Made by a program: the position numbers and the translations under genes. The notes below the pieces were generated by a model. It saw only the letters and a program-made list of their open reading frames with translations. It was not told the origin of the DNA and made no database searches. From the NCBI RefSeq assembly GCF_000337095.1, contig NZ_AOIV01000023.1, positions 101,505 through 144,260 on the forward strand: 42,756 bases of DNA, read 5' to 3'. Origin of the DNA: Halogeometricum pallidum JCM 14848. GTDB taxonomy: Archaea; Halobacteriota; Halobacteria; Halobacteriales; Haloferacaceae. How positions within the stretch are numbered: position 1 is the first letter of the stretch; each line of letters opens with the position of its first letter. Positions 1-7,321 of this stretch are shown in pieces.

Positions 1-66
1 AACCACCTCAACCTCTCGTCGTTCGTCCAAGAGAAACTTGACGAACTCATCGAAGAACGCTCGTAG
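1..66 (+). CDS. C-terminal tail of a small protein upstream of tnpB (partial)
   Basis: An open frame enters from the contig edge and ends at TAG 64-66, one nucleotide before the tnpB ATG at 67. The 21 visible residues are hydrophilic and helical (NHLNLSSFVQEKLDELIEER, then S). They resemble the C-terminal helix of small ribbon-helix-helix-like proteins that sit just upstream of haloarchaeal tnpB genes. Near-abutting spacing suggests co-transcription with tnpB. Too little is visible to assign a function; the family link is inferred. Confidence 0.45.
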   Translation, partial: NHLNLSSFVQEKLDELIEERS

Positions 67-1348
67 ATGAACTACAACTACAGGTATCGGCTCCGGCCGT
101 CCGACGCTCTCGAAGAGCAGTTAGCGTGGACTGTCGATACCTGTAGACAGGTCTACAACCACTTCCTCCACCGCATGAATCGGAACGGCGACACCTCGGC
201 ATACAGCGAGCAGAAACTCCTGCTGAGCCTCAAGAAGTGGTGGAACGACCTGAAAAACGTTCACTCGAAAGTGCTTCAGAAAGTCGTGCAACGGTTGTAC
301 GACAACCTCTCGACGCTTCGTGGACGCAAAGAGAACGGCTACCGCGTCGGGACGCTCAAGTGGAAAGCCCCGGACGAGTACCGCAGTTTCACCTACAGTC
401 AATCCGGTCACCAGAAGCCTTTGGCTTCTGGTTAGCAACCAGAAAGCTCCGCTTTCTGGTGACGGCTTCAAGCTCAAGAACACGAGCGGTCGGACGAGAT
501 TGTGGCTCTCGAAACTCGGAGAAATCCCGCTCACTTTCCACCGCGACCTCCCCGATGACGCCGACATTAAGACCGTCACGGTCAAGCAGGAACCCACCGG
601 CAAGTGGTACGCCATTCTCGGTGTCGAAACCCCGGACGGCCCGCCGGAGAAACCGGAGAACCCCGAGCGGTGCGTCGGCATCGACGTGGGGATTCTCAAG
701 TACGCTCACGATACGGACGGAACCGCCGTCGAATCTATCGACCTCTCGGACGAACGTGAGCGGTTGGAACGCGCTCAACGCGACCTCTCGCGGAAGGAAG
801 ACGGCTCTGCGAATTGGGAGAAACAGCGCCGCGTTGTGGCCGAACGCCATGCCGAGTTGAAGAACAAGCGCCGCGACTTCCTCCACAAACTCTCGAACTA
901 CTACGCTCGGGAGTACGACTTTGTGTCGGTCGAAGACCTCGACGCGAAGGGTTTGGTCGAACTTCCGGGCAACTCACGGAACCGGGCAGGTGCGGCGTGG
1001 GGGACGTTCCTGCGGATGCTTGAGTACAAGTGCGAACGGGAGGGGACGCACTTCGTCGCCGTGAATCCACGCGGGACGACGAAAGAGTGTGCCTCCTGCG
1101 GGGTTTCGACCGAGAAACCGCTGTGGGTTCGTGAACACTCCTGTCCGGCGTGTGGGTTTAAGGCGGATAGAGATGCGAACGCGGCGTGGAACATTCTTTC
1201 TCGCGGTGTCAAAAAGCGGTTAGGAGCGGGACGCTCCGAAGAAACGCCTGTGGAGGCTGCGCTCCCTGTGGATACGTCCGTATCTGCAAAGCGCGTCGTG
1301 GAAACAGGAAGCCTCACCCTCAAGCGCGAGCCGTCAGGCGAGCGGTAG
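67..1348 (+). pseudogene. tnpB: TnpB (IS1341-type RNA-guided nuclease), frameshifted by a 58-bp insertion
   Basis: TnpB is the RNA-guided DNA nuclease of IS200/IS605 elements and an ancestor of Cas12. The N-terminal part (67-407) reads in one frame. A palindromic insertion at 408-465 then adds an in-frame TAG (433-435) and shifts the frame, and the remainder continues from 466 to the stop at 1346-1348. Removing the 58 bp gives an uninterrupted 407-residue protein of normal family length, with the junction YSQSG-FKLKN. The second part keeps the RuvC motif I Asp (GIDVGI), motif II Glu (VEDLDAKG), a four-Cys zinc finger (CASC...CPAC) and the motif III Asp (KADRDANAAWN). The catalytic half is thus intact but cannot be made as one protein without recoding or reinitiation. 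Confidence 0.9.
408..465. repeat. 58-bp double-hairpin palindromic insertion inside tnpB
   Basis: Two adjacent perfect hairpins lie here: CCAGAAGCC/GGCTTCTGG with loop TTT (411-431) and CCAGAAAGC/GCTTTCTGG with loop TCC (439-459), separated by TTAGCAA. The outer arms TCACCAGAA (408-416) and TTCTGGTGA (454-462) also pair with each other, so the whole 55 bp can fold as one long stem. CGG occurs on both sides (405-407 and 463-465), consistent with a 3-bp target duplication. The insertion is 58 bp, matching exactly the +1 frame change in tnpB. It looks like a very short non-autonomous palindromic element. Confidence 0.8.
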
Positions 1349-1363
1349 GGTGGGGTAGTTCAC
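1220..1363 (+). ncRNA. Candidate TnpB guide RNA (omegaRNA / sense-overlapping transcript)
   Basis: In IS200/IS605 elements the TnpB guide scaffold is transcribed from the 3' end of tnpB through the right end, and the guide is the DNA just beyond it. Sense-overlapping RNAs from IS1341-type tnpB 3' ends have been described in haloarchaea. Here the equivalent region is the tnpB tail and the GTAGGGTGGGGTAG segment before 1363; the natural guide would be read from 1364 onward, inside the mdh 3' end. The 5' boundary is a guess and no expression evidence is available. Confidence 0.3.
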
Positions 1364-2274
1364 GAAATCTCGTCGTACTGATCGCTCAGTTTCTCGGCGG
1401 CGTCGTCCATGAGGTCCCGTTCGTACTCGTCGAGGTCCCACTCGACGACCTCTTCGATGCCGTTCGAGCCGAGTCTGACCGGAACGCCGAAGGCGGTGTC
1501 CTCGTAGCCGTACTCGCCGTCGAGGACGAGCGAACCGGGGAGCACCTCGCCGGTGTCGCGGAGGATGGCCTCGACCATGTGAGCAACGCCCGTCGCCGGT
1601 CCCCACTGGGTCGCGCCCTTGCGGGAGATGACGTCCATCGCGGACTCCTGGAGGTCCGAGAGAATCTCCTCGCGTTCGTCGGCGGTGAACTCGGGGTCCG
1701 CGCCGTCGACGCGAACCTTCGAGAACGCGGGCACCTGCGCGTCGCCGTGTTCGCCGAGGATGGTCGCCTCGACGTTCTTCACGGGGGTGTCGAACCGCTG
1801 ACTGAGAACGTAGCGGAACCGCGCGGAGTCCAGGCGGCCGCCGAAGCCGACGACCTTGTGTCGGTCTCTGTCGCCCGCCTCGTACAGGTGACGGTTCAGG
1901 AGGTCCACCGGGTTCGAGGTGGTGACCGAGACGAAGTCGTCGTTGTGTTCGGCCAGCGACGACCCGATGTCGGCCATGATGGGCGCGTTGTCGCCCGCGA
2001 GGTCGATACGGGTCTGCCCCTCCTTTCGCGGGATGCCCGCCGTGATGACGACCACGTCGGACCCCGACGTATCCTCGTAGCCGCCCTGATACACCTCCGT
2101 GTTCGAGTCGTAGGCGATGCCGTGGTTCGTGTCGGCCGCCTGCCCGACCGTCTTGTCCTCCATGTCCGGGATGTCGACGAAGACGAGTTCGTCGACGATA
2201 TCCCGAAGCGCGAGGTTGTACCCGGCGGCAGCGCCGACCGTCCCGGCCGCACCGACCACGCTAACTTTCGTCAT
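1360..2274 (-). CDS. mdh: Malate dehydrogenase (LDH-like, halophilic)
   Basis: This 304-residue NAD-dependent malate dehydrogenase interconverts malate and oxaloacetate in the cytoplasmic TCA cycle. The N-terminal Rossmann fold carries GAAGTVG (8-14). The substrate-binding arginines are R83 and R89 (IPRKEGQTR), the catalytic pair is D149/R152 ([10 protein letters not shown]), and the proton-relay histidine is H176 (GEHGDAQ). The sequence is very close to the well-studied Haloarcula enzyme over its full length, including the C-terminal YD-IS. The stop codon TGA (1360-1362, complement) lies within the TTCAC at the right end of the upstream IS element, so the insertion sits exactly at the end of the gene without truncating it. 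A TATA-like box 28 nt upstream of ATG suggests a leaderless transcript. Confidence 0.96.
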   Translation of the reverse strand: MTKVSVVGAAGTVGAAAGYNLALRDIVDELVFVDIPDMEDKTVGQAADTNHGIAYDSNTEVYQGGYEDTSGSDVVVITAGIPRKEGQTRIDLAGDNAPIMADIGSSLAEHNDDFVSVTTSNPVDLLNRHLYEAGDRDRHKVVGFGGRLDSARFRYVLSQRFDTPVKNVEATILGEHGDAQVPAFSKVRVDGADPEFTADEREEILSDLQESAMDVISRKGATQWGPATGVAHMVEAILRDTGEVLPGSLVLDGEYGYEDTAFGVPVRLGSNGIEEVVEWDLDEYERDLMDDAAEKLSDQYDEIS

Positions 2275-2301
2275 ACCACGTAAACGACGCGTCGGATTCC
2301 G

Positions 2302-2307
2302 ATTAAA
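2302..2307 (-). promoter_or_regulatory. TATA-like box of mdh
   Basis: On the minus strand GCGTTTAATC carries TTTAAT centred about 28-30 nt upstream of the mdh ATG (2274). This is the spacing expected for a haloarchaeal leaderless promoter. Confidence 0.5.
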
Positions 2308-2470
2308 CGCTTCGGAACCGCCCCCTCCGCGCCTCTATCGTCGTATTAGTAGTTCGTCGTTTGTCGAAATCCGTCGACAGCCGAACGGTCGCGACGCCGC
2401 AGTCGTCGGGCGGGGCGGTTCGGTCGGCGGTCCCGGTGGGTTTTTCGACGCACGTGCCCTCCGTCGAGAT

Positions 2471-3238
2471 ATGAGCGATTTCGACAAAGAGGCGGAGCGA
2501 CAGCGTCTCCGCGAGAAGTACGAGAAGGACGCGGAGCGACGCGAGGAGACCCAGCGGATGAGCGAACTCCTCCTGCAGGGGGCGACGATGACGAACAAGC
2601 ACTGCAACCAGTGCGGGACGCCCATCTTCCGCTATCAGGGGACGGAGTTCTGCCCGAACTGTCAGAGCAAGCAGACGAACGCGGCGGCCGAGACGGCCGA
2701 CGCCGCCGCCGCGGACATCGCCGACGGCGAGGCCGGGAGCGCCTCCTCCGACGGCGCGTCGGGGTCCGTCGAAGACGGAGAGTCGGCGGGCGAGGCGGAG
2801 CCGTCGGTGCCGACGCCGGAAGCCGAACGCGACGTGCCGGCGGAGGTGTCCGACGCGGGCGGTGCGCCGAGCACCGAAGCGTCGAACGCGGGGACGGGAA
2901 CCTCGAATGCACGGGCGGGGGCCTCGAACGGCGGGAGCGCCTCGAACATGCGGACGGCGTCGACCGAGGCGGCCGCCGAGGAGTCGGCCTCCTTCGGGTC
3001 CGCTGAGTCGTCGACCGCTCCAGCGACGGGGACGACGGAACCGGCGGGGGGAGCGGCGAAAGCGGCGGATGCGACGAATGCGACGGACGCCTCGATGCGA
3101 GGGGCGCGCGAGGCGCTCCTGCGGGCGATAACGGAGCACGCACGACGGTCGACCGCGACGGAGGAACCGCAGCAGGCGACGGCCCATCTCGAAGCGGCCC
3201 GCGAAGCGGCCGAGGCGCTGGACGCGCTGGACCGATAA
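2471..3238 (+). CDS. Zinc-ribbon protein of the Sjogren's/scleroderma autoantigen 1 (p27) family
   Basis: A 255-residue protein that starts with a charged helix (DKEAERQRLREKYEKDAERR), followed by a C4 zinc ribbon: C45-x2-C48 (CNQC) and C61-x2-C64 (CPNC). This layout matches the Auto_anti-p27 family, widespread in archaea and of unclear function. Residues 70 to about 205 are an Ala/Ser/Glu-rich, apparently disordered linker. The C-terminus is helical (REALLRAITEHARR and a second helix near the end). I chose ATG 2471 because it gives the conserved MSDFDKEAE start; the frame is open further upstream without a family-like sequence. It diverges from mdh and is followed by a stress-protein gene on the same strand. 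Confidence 0.85.
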   Translation: MSDFDKEAERQRLREKYEKDAERREETQRMSELLLQGATMTNKHCNQCGTPIFRYQGTEFCPNCQSKQTNAAAETADAAAADIADGEAGSASSDGASGSVEDGESAGEAEPSVPTPEAERDVPAEVSDAGGAPSTEASNAGTGTSNARAGASNGGSASNMRTASTEAAAEESASFGSAESSTAPATGTTEPAGGAAKAADATNATDASMRGAREALLRAITEHARRSTATEEPQQATAHLEAAREAAEALDALDR

Positions 3239-3280
3239 GCGGCAGACACCTCTTTCTCGGTCGCTCCCGTAGGTGCGTGC

Positions 3281-3670
3281 ATGGATATTCTCGCCCCTAT
3301 CGACGGTTCGGACTGCAGCGACCGCGCCGTGACGTTCGCCGCCGAACTCGCCGCCCGGTTCGAGGCCGAACTTCACGTCGTCCACTTCTCCGACGCCGAG
3401 ACGGACGCGACCGATATCGTCCTCGGACGGGCGCGCGAGGCCGTCGAGTCGGCCGGACTCGACTCGGAGCCGGAGCTGTCTATCCTGGAGATGGACGTCA
3501 CCCCCGGCGACCAAGTGGGTCGGGAGATACTCCGCTTAGTCGAAGAGCGGGGGTTCGACCACGTGGTGATGGGGCATCACGGCTCCGGCACCATCGAGCG
3601 CGCCATCCTCGGCAGCGCCGCCGACACCGTGGTTCACGACGAGAGCGTTCCCGTCACCATCGTACCATGA
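3281..3670 (+). CDS. Universal stress protein (UspA family)
   Basis: A single-domain Usp protein of 129 residues with alpha/beta fold, probably a cytoplasmic dimer. It begins MDILAPIDGSDCS and ends with the nucleotide-binding signature GHHGSGTIERAILGSAA followed by VPVTIVP, the pattern of ATP-binding Usp proteins (G-x2-G-x9-G-S). It starts 42 bp after the p27-like gene on the same strand, so the two may be co-transcribed. Its 3' end overlaps the convergent gene at 3654 by 17 bp. The physiological role is not predictable from sequence. Confidence 0.92.
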   Translation: MDILAPIDGSDCSDRAVTFAAELAARFEAELHVVHFSDAETDATDIVLGRAREAVESAGLDSEPELSILEMDVTPGDQVGREILRLVEERGFDHVVMGHHGSGTIERAILGSAADTVVHDESVPVTIVP

Positions 3671-3926
3671 CGCCCCGGGCGCCGGGGTTCGACGCCGGCG
3701 ACGTCTCCTCGGTGCGCTCGCGTTCGACCCGTCGGCGGAGCGCCTCCGCCTGAATCCGCCTTCGCTCGGCGCTCGACCACTCCGCGTAGGACCGCAGTTC
3801 GCGGTCGGTGGGGGGTGACGGTGCGGTGACGACGCACGCCGCTTCCGGGTCGGTCAGCGGTCGCGTCTCGTGTTGCGGGGTTCCGTAGAACGCCCGCACC
3901 GCACCGGGAGTGAGTTTGACGCTCAT
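3654..3926 (-). CDS. Small haloarchaeal protein of unknown function
   Basis: A 90-residue protein starting MSVKLTPGAVRAFYGTPQH. It has a basic, helical middle (SAERRRIQAEALRRRVERER) and no membrane segment or recognised domain. A good TATA-like box (minus strand ATTACTATAT, 3951-3960) lies 25 nt upstream of the ATG in an AT-rich patch, which supports a real leaderless gene. It converges on the stress-protein gene with a 17-bp tail overlap. Confidence 0.6.
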   Translation of the reverse strand: MSVKLTPGAVRAFYGTPQHETRPLTDPEAACVVTAPSPPTDRELRSYAEWSSAERRRIQAEALRRRVERERTEETSPASNPGARGVMVRW

Positions 3927-3950
3927 ACGTTCTGTATACGCACTGTGAGG

Positions 3951-3960
3951 ATATAGTAAT
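3951..3960 (-). promoter_or_regulatory. TATA-like box of the 3654-3926 gene
   Basis: Minus-strand ATTACTATAT in an otherwise GC-rich setting, 25 nt before the ATG at 3926. This spacing fits a leaderless haloarchaeal transcript. Confidence 0.5.
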
Positions 3961-4027
3961 ATCTCCGACAGCTCAAACGGATGACTTTCTGTCTCCCGGA
4001 ACTGTCCCGAACGTGGGTTACGTCGAC

Positions 4028-6544
4028 CTATTCGTAGTCGGAGCCGACCACGTCTCGGATTCGCTCTGCGGTTACCGCTCCGATTCCGGACACTTCCAAC
4101 AGGTCGTCTTCGCGGGCGGTCATCACCGCTTCGACGGTGCCGAACGCTTCGAGGAGATTGCGCGCGGTGACGGGGCCGATGTCGGCGATGGAGGAGACGA
4201 CGTACTCCTGCTGTTCGGTGAGCGTCTTGGTGCTCTTGCCGCCGTGGACGCTCACCGACCGGTCGCGTTCGGTCTGTTCGCGCGACGCGACGGTCAACAG
4301 TAGTTCCGCCGTGTCCGCCTCGTCGCGCGTCTGCAGGACGCTCACGTCGAAGTCGACGGCCAGCGAGGCCAAAGCGCCGCGAATCGCGCCGGGGTGGATG
4401 TTCCGCTCCTCGTAGAGGCCCTCGCCTTCGAGAATCAAGAGCGGTCGCGCGTACGCCCGCGAGAGGTCGCCCACCTGTTCGAACAGCGACCGGTCGCCGC
4501 CGGTGAGCGTGTCGAGGAAGTCCGAGACGGACTTGCGTTCGACGGCGACGCGGTCCGAGAGCACGTAATCGCCCACCGCGAGCGTTTCTAACCGAGTTTC
4601 GACGCCGTCGCGCGTCGAGAGGTCCTTCGCGATGGAGGAGTCGAGTTCGCGCTGGTCGACGACGATTTCGACCACGTCATCGTCGCGCCCGGCGGTGGCG
4701 ACGGTGCCCTCGGGTTCGGTGTCGAGGGGTTCGTCTCCATCGTCTCCGTCGCCGCCGTCGTCCCCATCGTCGCCTCGATTCGCGTCGTCCTCGGCGCGGG
4801 CTAGCTCCGCGTCCGTCGCGGAGAACTCCGTGAGACCGGATTGGCCGTTCGCTCCCGTCGTCGACGCGGCGTCTGTCGCCTCGCCGTTCGCCGACGCGTC
4901 CGCACCGTTCGGCGGCGCGGCACCGCCTGACTCGCCGGATTCGCCCGACGCGCCGCCGAACGCGTCCAACCCCTTCTGGGAGTCGTCGAGTTCCGCCTCC
5001 ACCTCGTCGGCGACGCCCTTCAGGTCGCGCAGTTCGGACTCCATCTCCTTTTCGCGACGCCGGGAGATCCAGAAGTACGCCTCGTCGCGCGTGTCCTCGG
5101 CCATCAGGACGACGACGCGCCCCTCGGCCTGCCGGCCGGTCCGCCCCTTCCGCTGGATGGAGCGAATCGCCGTCGGCACGGGTTCGAAAAAGAGGACCAG
5201 GTCGACTTCGGGCACGTCCAACCCCTCCTCGGCGACGGAGGTGGAGACGAGCACCTCGAACTCGCCGTTCCGGAATTCGTTCAGCGTCTCCTGTTGCTCC
5301 TTCTGGGTCATCCCGTCGGAGCCGTCCTTGTCGCCCTGACCGACGAACCGCCGGACGTCGAACGACGCCGAGAGGAAGTCGGTGAGCGCCTCGGCCGTGT
5401 CGCGCGATTCGGTGAAGACGATGACGCGCTGGCCGCCCTCGATGCCGAGCGTCTGCGCGAGGAGGATTCGCGTGCGGGAGAACTTGGGGTGGAGTTCGTC
5501 GAACGACTCGGCCTTCCGCATCGCCTCTCGCACCTTGGGTTCGGAGACGAGTCGCTGACTCGCCTTCGACGCCCCCGACGACCGGGCGGCGTTGCGCTGC
5601 CGTTCGAAGTAGCGCCGGACCGATTCGACGGACTGCGTCTCGACCAGTTCGACCGCCCGCCGGAGCTTCATCACCTCCGCGTGCGTTGACATCCCCTTGT
5701 AGCCCTCCGACTTGTCGTTGTTTATCAGCTTCTGCAACTCCGCGCGCATCCCGTTCAACTGCTTCTGCGAGACGTCCGGACTCGTCGTGTTCGTCACGCC
5801 GAGCGACTTCAGTTTCTCCAGTCTGTCCTTGATGACGTCGTTGAGCGCGTCGCGTATCGCCAGAATCTCGTCCGGCAGGTCGATTCGCTCCCACTCCACC
5901 TCGGTGTCGTAGGTGTACTCGTCGACGTCGGCGTCCTCCTCGGTCATCACCTCGACCTCCGAGAGGCCGAGGTTCTCACAGACTTCGAGGATGGACTCCT
6001 CGTCGCCGCCGGGCGAGGCGCTCATCCCCGTGACGAGGGGGTGTTCGGCGTCGGCGTGGTATCGTTCGGCGATGTAGACGTAGGCGTAGTCGCCGGTGCC
6101 GCGGTGGCACTCGTCGAACGTGAGATGCGTCACGTCGCGCAGAGAGATGCGGTTGCCGATGAGGTCGTTCTCCACGACTTGCGGCGTGGCGATGACGATG
6201 CGGGCGTCCTCCCACAGCGCCGCCCGGTCGTCCGGGCGCACGTCGCCGGTGAACACGACGATCTCGTCGTCGGGTATCGTCAGCGCCTCGCGGTAGAAGT
6301 CGGCGTGCTGTTGGACGAGCGGTTTCGTCGGCGCGAGAAAGAGCGCCTTGCCGCCGATTTCGTGGAGGCGTTCGGCCGTGACGAGAAGGCTGACCGTCGT
6401 CTTGCCGAGTCCGGTGGGAAGGCAGACGAGCGTATCCGCGTCGCGTGCGGCGCCCGCCAGCCGAATCTGGTACAGGCGTCGCTCGATGAACGACGGGCTC
6501 AGGAGGGGGTGGTCGACGTGCGAGGGGTCGTCTGCGGCCGCCAT
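4028..6544 (-). CDS. hef: Hef: helicase/nuclease for stalled replication forks
   Basis: Hef (XPF/Mph1/FANCM relative) unwinds and cleaves branched DNA at stalled forks. The N-terminal SF2 helicase has PTGLGKT (43-49) and a DECH box (144-147), then a helicase C domain with the motif VI region (QRKGRTGRQ). An acidic Gly/Asp/Ser-rich linker spans about 525-623. The XPF nuclease domain starts near 624 with VVDQREL and keeps the GD-x(n)-ERK-x3-D catalytic signature (VERKSVSD near 669). Two helix-hairpin-helix motifs close the 838-residue protein (ADIGPVTARNLL, VSGIGAVTAERI). Both activities look intact, as in other euryarchaeal Hef proteins. A CCTTAAC TATA-like element about 27 nt upstream suggests its own promoter. 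Confidence 0.96.
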   Translation of the reverse strand: MAAADDPSHVDHPLLSPSFIERRLYQIRLAGAARDADTLVCLPTGLGKTTVSLLVTAERLHEIGGKALFLAPTKPLVQQHADFYREALTIPDDEIVVFTGDVRPDDRAALWEDARIVIATPQVVENDLIGNRISLRDVTHLTFDECHRGTGDYAYVYIAERYHADAEHPLVTGMSASPGGDEESILEVCENLGLSEVEVMTEEDADVDEYTYDTEVEWERIDLPDEILAIRDALNDVIKDRLEKLKSLGVTNTTSPDVSQKQLNGMRAELQKLINNDKSEGYKGMSTHAEVMKLRRAVELVETQSVESVRRYFERQRNAARSSGASKASQRLVSEPKVREAMRKAESFDELHPKFSRTRILLAQTLGIEGGQRVIVFTESRDTAEALTDFLSASFDVRRFVGQGDKDGSDGMTQKEQQETLNEFRNGEFEVLVSTSVAEEGLDVPEVDLVLFFEPVPTAIRSIQRKGRTGRQAEGRVVVLMAEDTRDEAYFWISRRREKEMESELRDLKGVADEVEAELDDSQKGLDAFGGASGESGESGGAAPPNGADASANGEATDAASTTGANGQSGLTEFSATDAELARAEDDANRGDDGDDGGDGDDGDEPLDTEPEGTVATAGRDDDVVEIVVDQRELDSSIAKDLSTRDGVETRLETLAVGDYVLSDRVAVERKSVSDFLDTLTGGDRSLFEQVGDLSRAYARPLLILEGEGLYEERNIHPGAIRGALASLAVDFDVSVLQTRDEADTAELLLTVASREQTERDRSVSVHGGKSTKTLTEQQEYVVSSIADIGPVTARNLLEAFGTVEAVMTAREDDLLEVSGIGAVTAERIRDVVGSDYE

Positions 6545-6960
6545 TGGGCCCGCTTGGGCGCGATGCGGGTTAAGGCTTAGCGAACCGCGGTGAAAGTGTA
6601 TCTCCGGTCGCGTGCGGTGCTCGCCGGTAGGTATCGTCGGTCGGTGGTTGTCGTCAGTCGGCCGTTATCGTCGGTCAGCGTCGCGGTCGCCCCTCGGGTC
6701 GGGCGTCAGTCGTTCCGACCCGTCTGCGACGCCGTCCGGGATGGACTCGCCGACGAGGTCGGCCCACTCGGCGACGCGGTGGCCGTGGATATCTCGGGTC
6801 ATGCTCTCGCTCGCCACATCTCCTCATGCGTACATAACGATTGTGCAAACCCCACTCGAATCTGGACAGACACGATACGTGAAACGTTGGACGGCGTCGC
6901 GACGAGACCGTCTTTCTCCGCGGCGTCCGAGCTATCTATCGGGGGCCGAATCAGTGTCGG
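6545..6960. other. Intergenic region between hef and the ferredoxin gene
   Basis: About 416 bp. The hef promoter lies next to 6545. The stretch 6600-6720 contains imperfect GTCGGTCGGT-like short repeats. The only coding candidate I see is the minus-strand 50-codon frame at 6665-6817, listed separately. Longer plus-strand open frames here are Arg/Ser-rich and not protein-like. Confidence 0.5.
6665..6817 (-). CDS. Possible small protein (50 aa)
   Basis: The minus-strand frame starts at GTG 6817 (MASESMTRDIHGHRVAEWAD...) or at ATG 6802 and ends at TAA 6665-6667. It encodes an acidic, non-repetitive 45-50 residue product ending in an Asp/Arg-rich tail. GAGGAGAT immediately upstream of the GTG resembles a Shine-Dalgarno sequence. 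The composition (Trp, His, Ile among acidic residues) is haloarchaeal-like, but I do not recognise a family. It lies upstream of hef on the same strand and could also be non-coding. Confidence 0.35.
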   Translation of the reverse strand: MASESMTRDIHGHRVAEWADLVGESIPDGVADGSERLTPDPRGDRDADRR

Positions 6961-7203
6961 TCAGACGACCTGTTCGCCGTCGTCGTCGTACAGTTCGATG
7001 GCGTCGACGGGACAGACCCGCGCGGAGAACTCGGCCTCGAACTCCTCGCCGTCGGGAACTTCGAGTTCGAAGACGCCGTCTTCGACCTCTTCGGCGCCCG
7101 CCAGGTCGGCCTTCCCGTCGTCGAGGTTCTTCTCGAAGGCGTCCCACTCGTCGACGCACTGGAACATGCCGATACAGGTGTTGCGGTCGTAGCGGATCTT
7201 CAT
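6961..7203 (-). CDS. Ferredoxin with a three-cysteine cluster motif
   Basis: An 80-residue cytoplasmic ferredoxin-like protein. The N-terminal motif is C10-I-G-M-F-Q-C16, where the second Cys of a normal CxxCxxC is replaced by Met13. The C-terminal half has ARVCPVDAIEL, giving the usual last Cys-Pro. Three ligands suggest a [3Fe-4S] cluster, or a [4Fe-4S] with a non-Cys ligand, as in other archaeal 3Fe/4Fe ferredoxins. The acidic stretch between the motifs is a haloadaptation. I chose ATG 7203 (MKIRYDRNTC) because upstream codons in the same frame are Arg-rich and lack similarity to the family. It is divergent from hel308; the redox partner is unknown. Confidence 0.85.
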   Translation of the reverse strand: MKIRYDRNTCIGMFQCVDEWDAFEKNLDDGKADLAGAEEVEDGVFELEVPDGEEFEAEFSARVCPVDAIELYDDDGEQVV

Positions 7204-7290
7204 GCCGGGCGTTCGGTGAGGGCGTACAAAGCGGTGACGACGCCGCGACATCGAACGGCGCGCGGCGGCCTTCGCCGACGGGTCCGACAA

Positions 7291-7296
7291 TTTAAA
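7291..7296 (+). promoter_or_regulatory. TATA-like box of hel308
   Basis: TTTAAA ends 25 nt before the hel308 ATG at 7322, preceded by CCGACAA as a possible BRE region. The spacing suggests a leaderless transcript carrying hel308 and cgi121. Confidence 0.6.
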
Positions 7297-7321
7297 CCGG
7301 GTGACGGCTTACTCCGCGCCA

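Larger units (their letters stand above)
1..1363 (+). mobile_element. IS200/IS605-family (IS1341-type) element, right part, truncated by contig start
   Basis: A tnpB-type gene occupies most of this stretch. After its stop codon the sequence runs GTAGGGTGGGGTAGTTCAC (1345-1363), which I take as the right end because the mdh coding sequence begins immediately and TTCAC overlaps the mdh stop. No tnpA (Y1 transposase) is visible, so this is either a tnpB-only IS1341-type element or its tnpA lies beyond the contig edge. The left end is not in the window. A contig starting inside a repeated element is a common assembly outcome. The exact right boundary is inferred. Confidence 0.6.

Noticed and set aside
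408-465. Reading the tnpB disruption as programmed recoding
   Set aside because: The break is explained exactly by a 58-bp insertion with flanking CGG and perfect palindromes; no slippery sequence is present.
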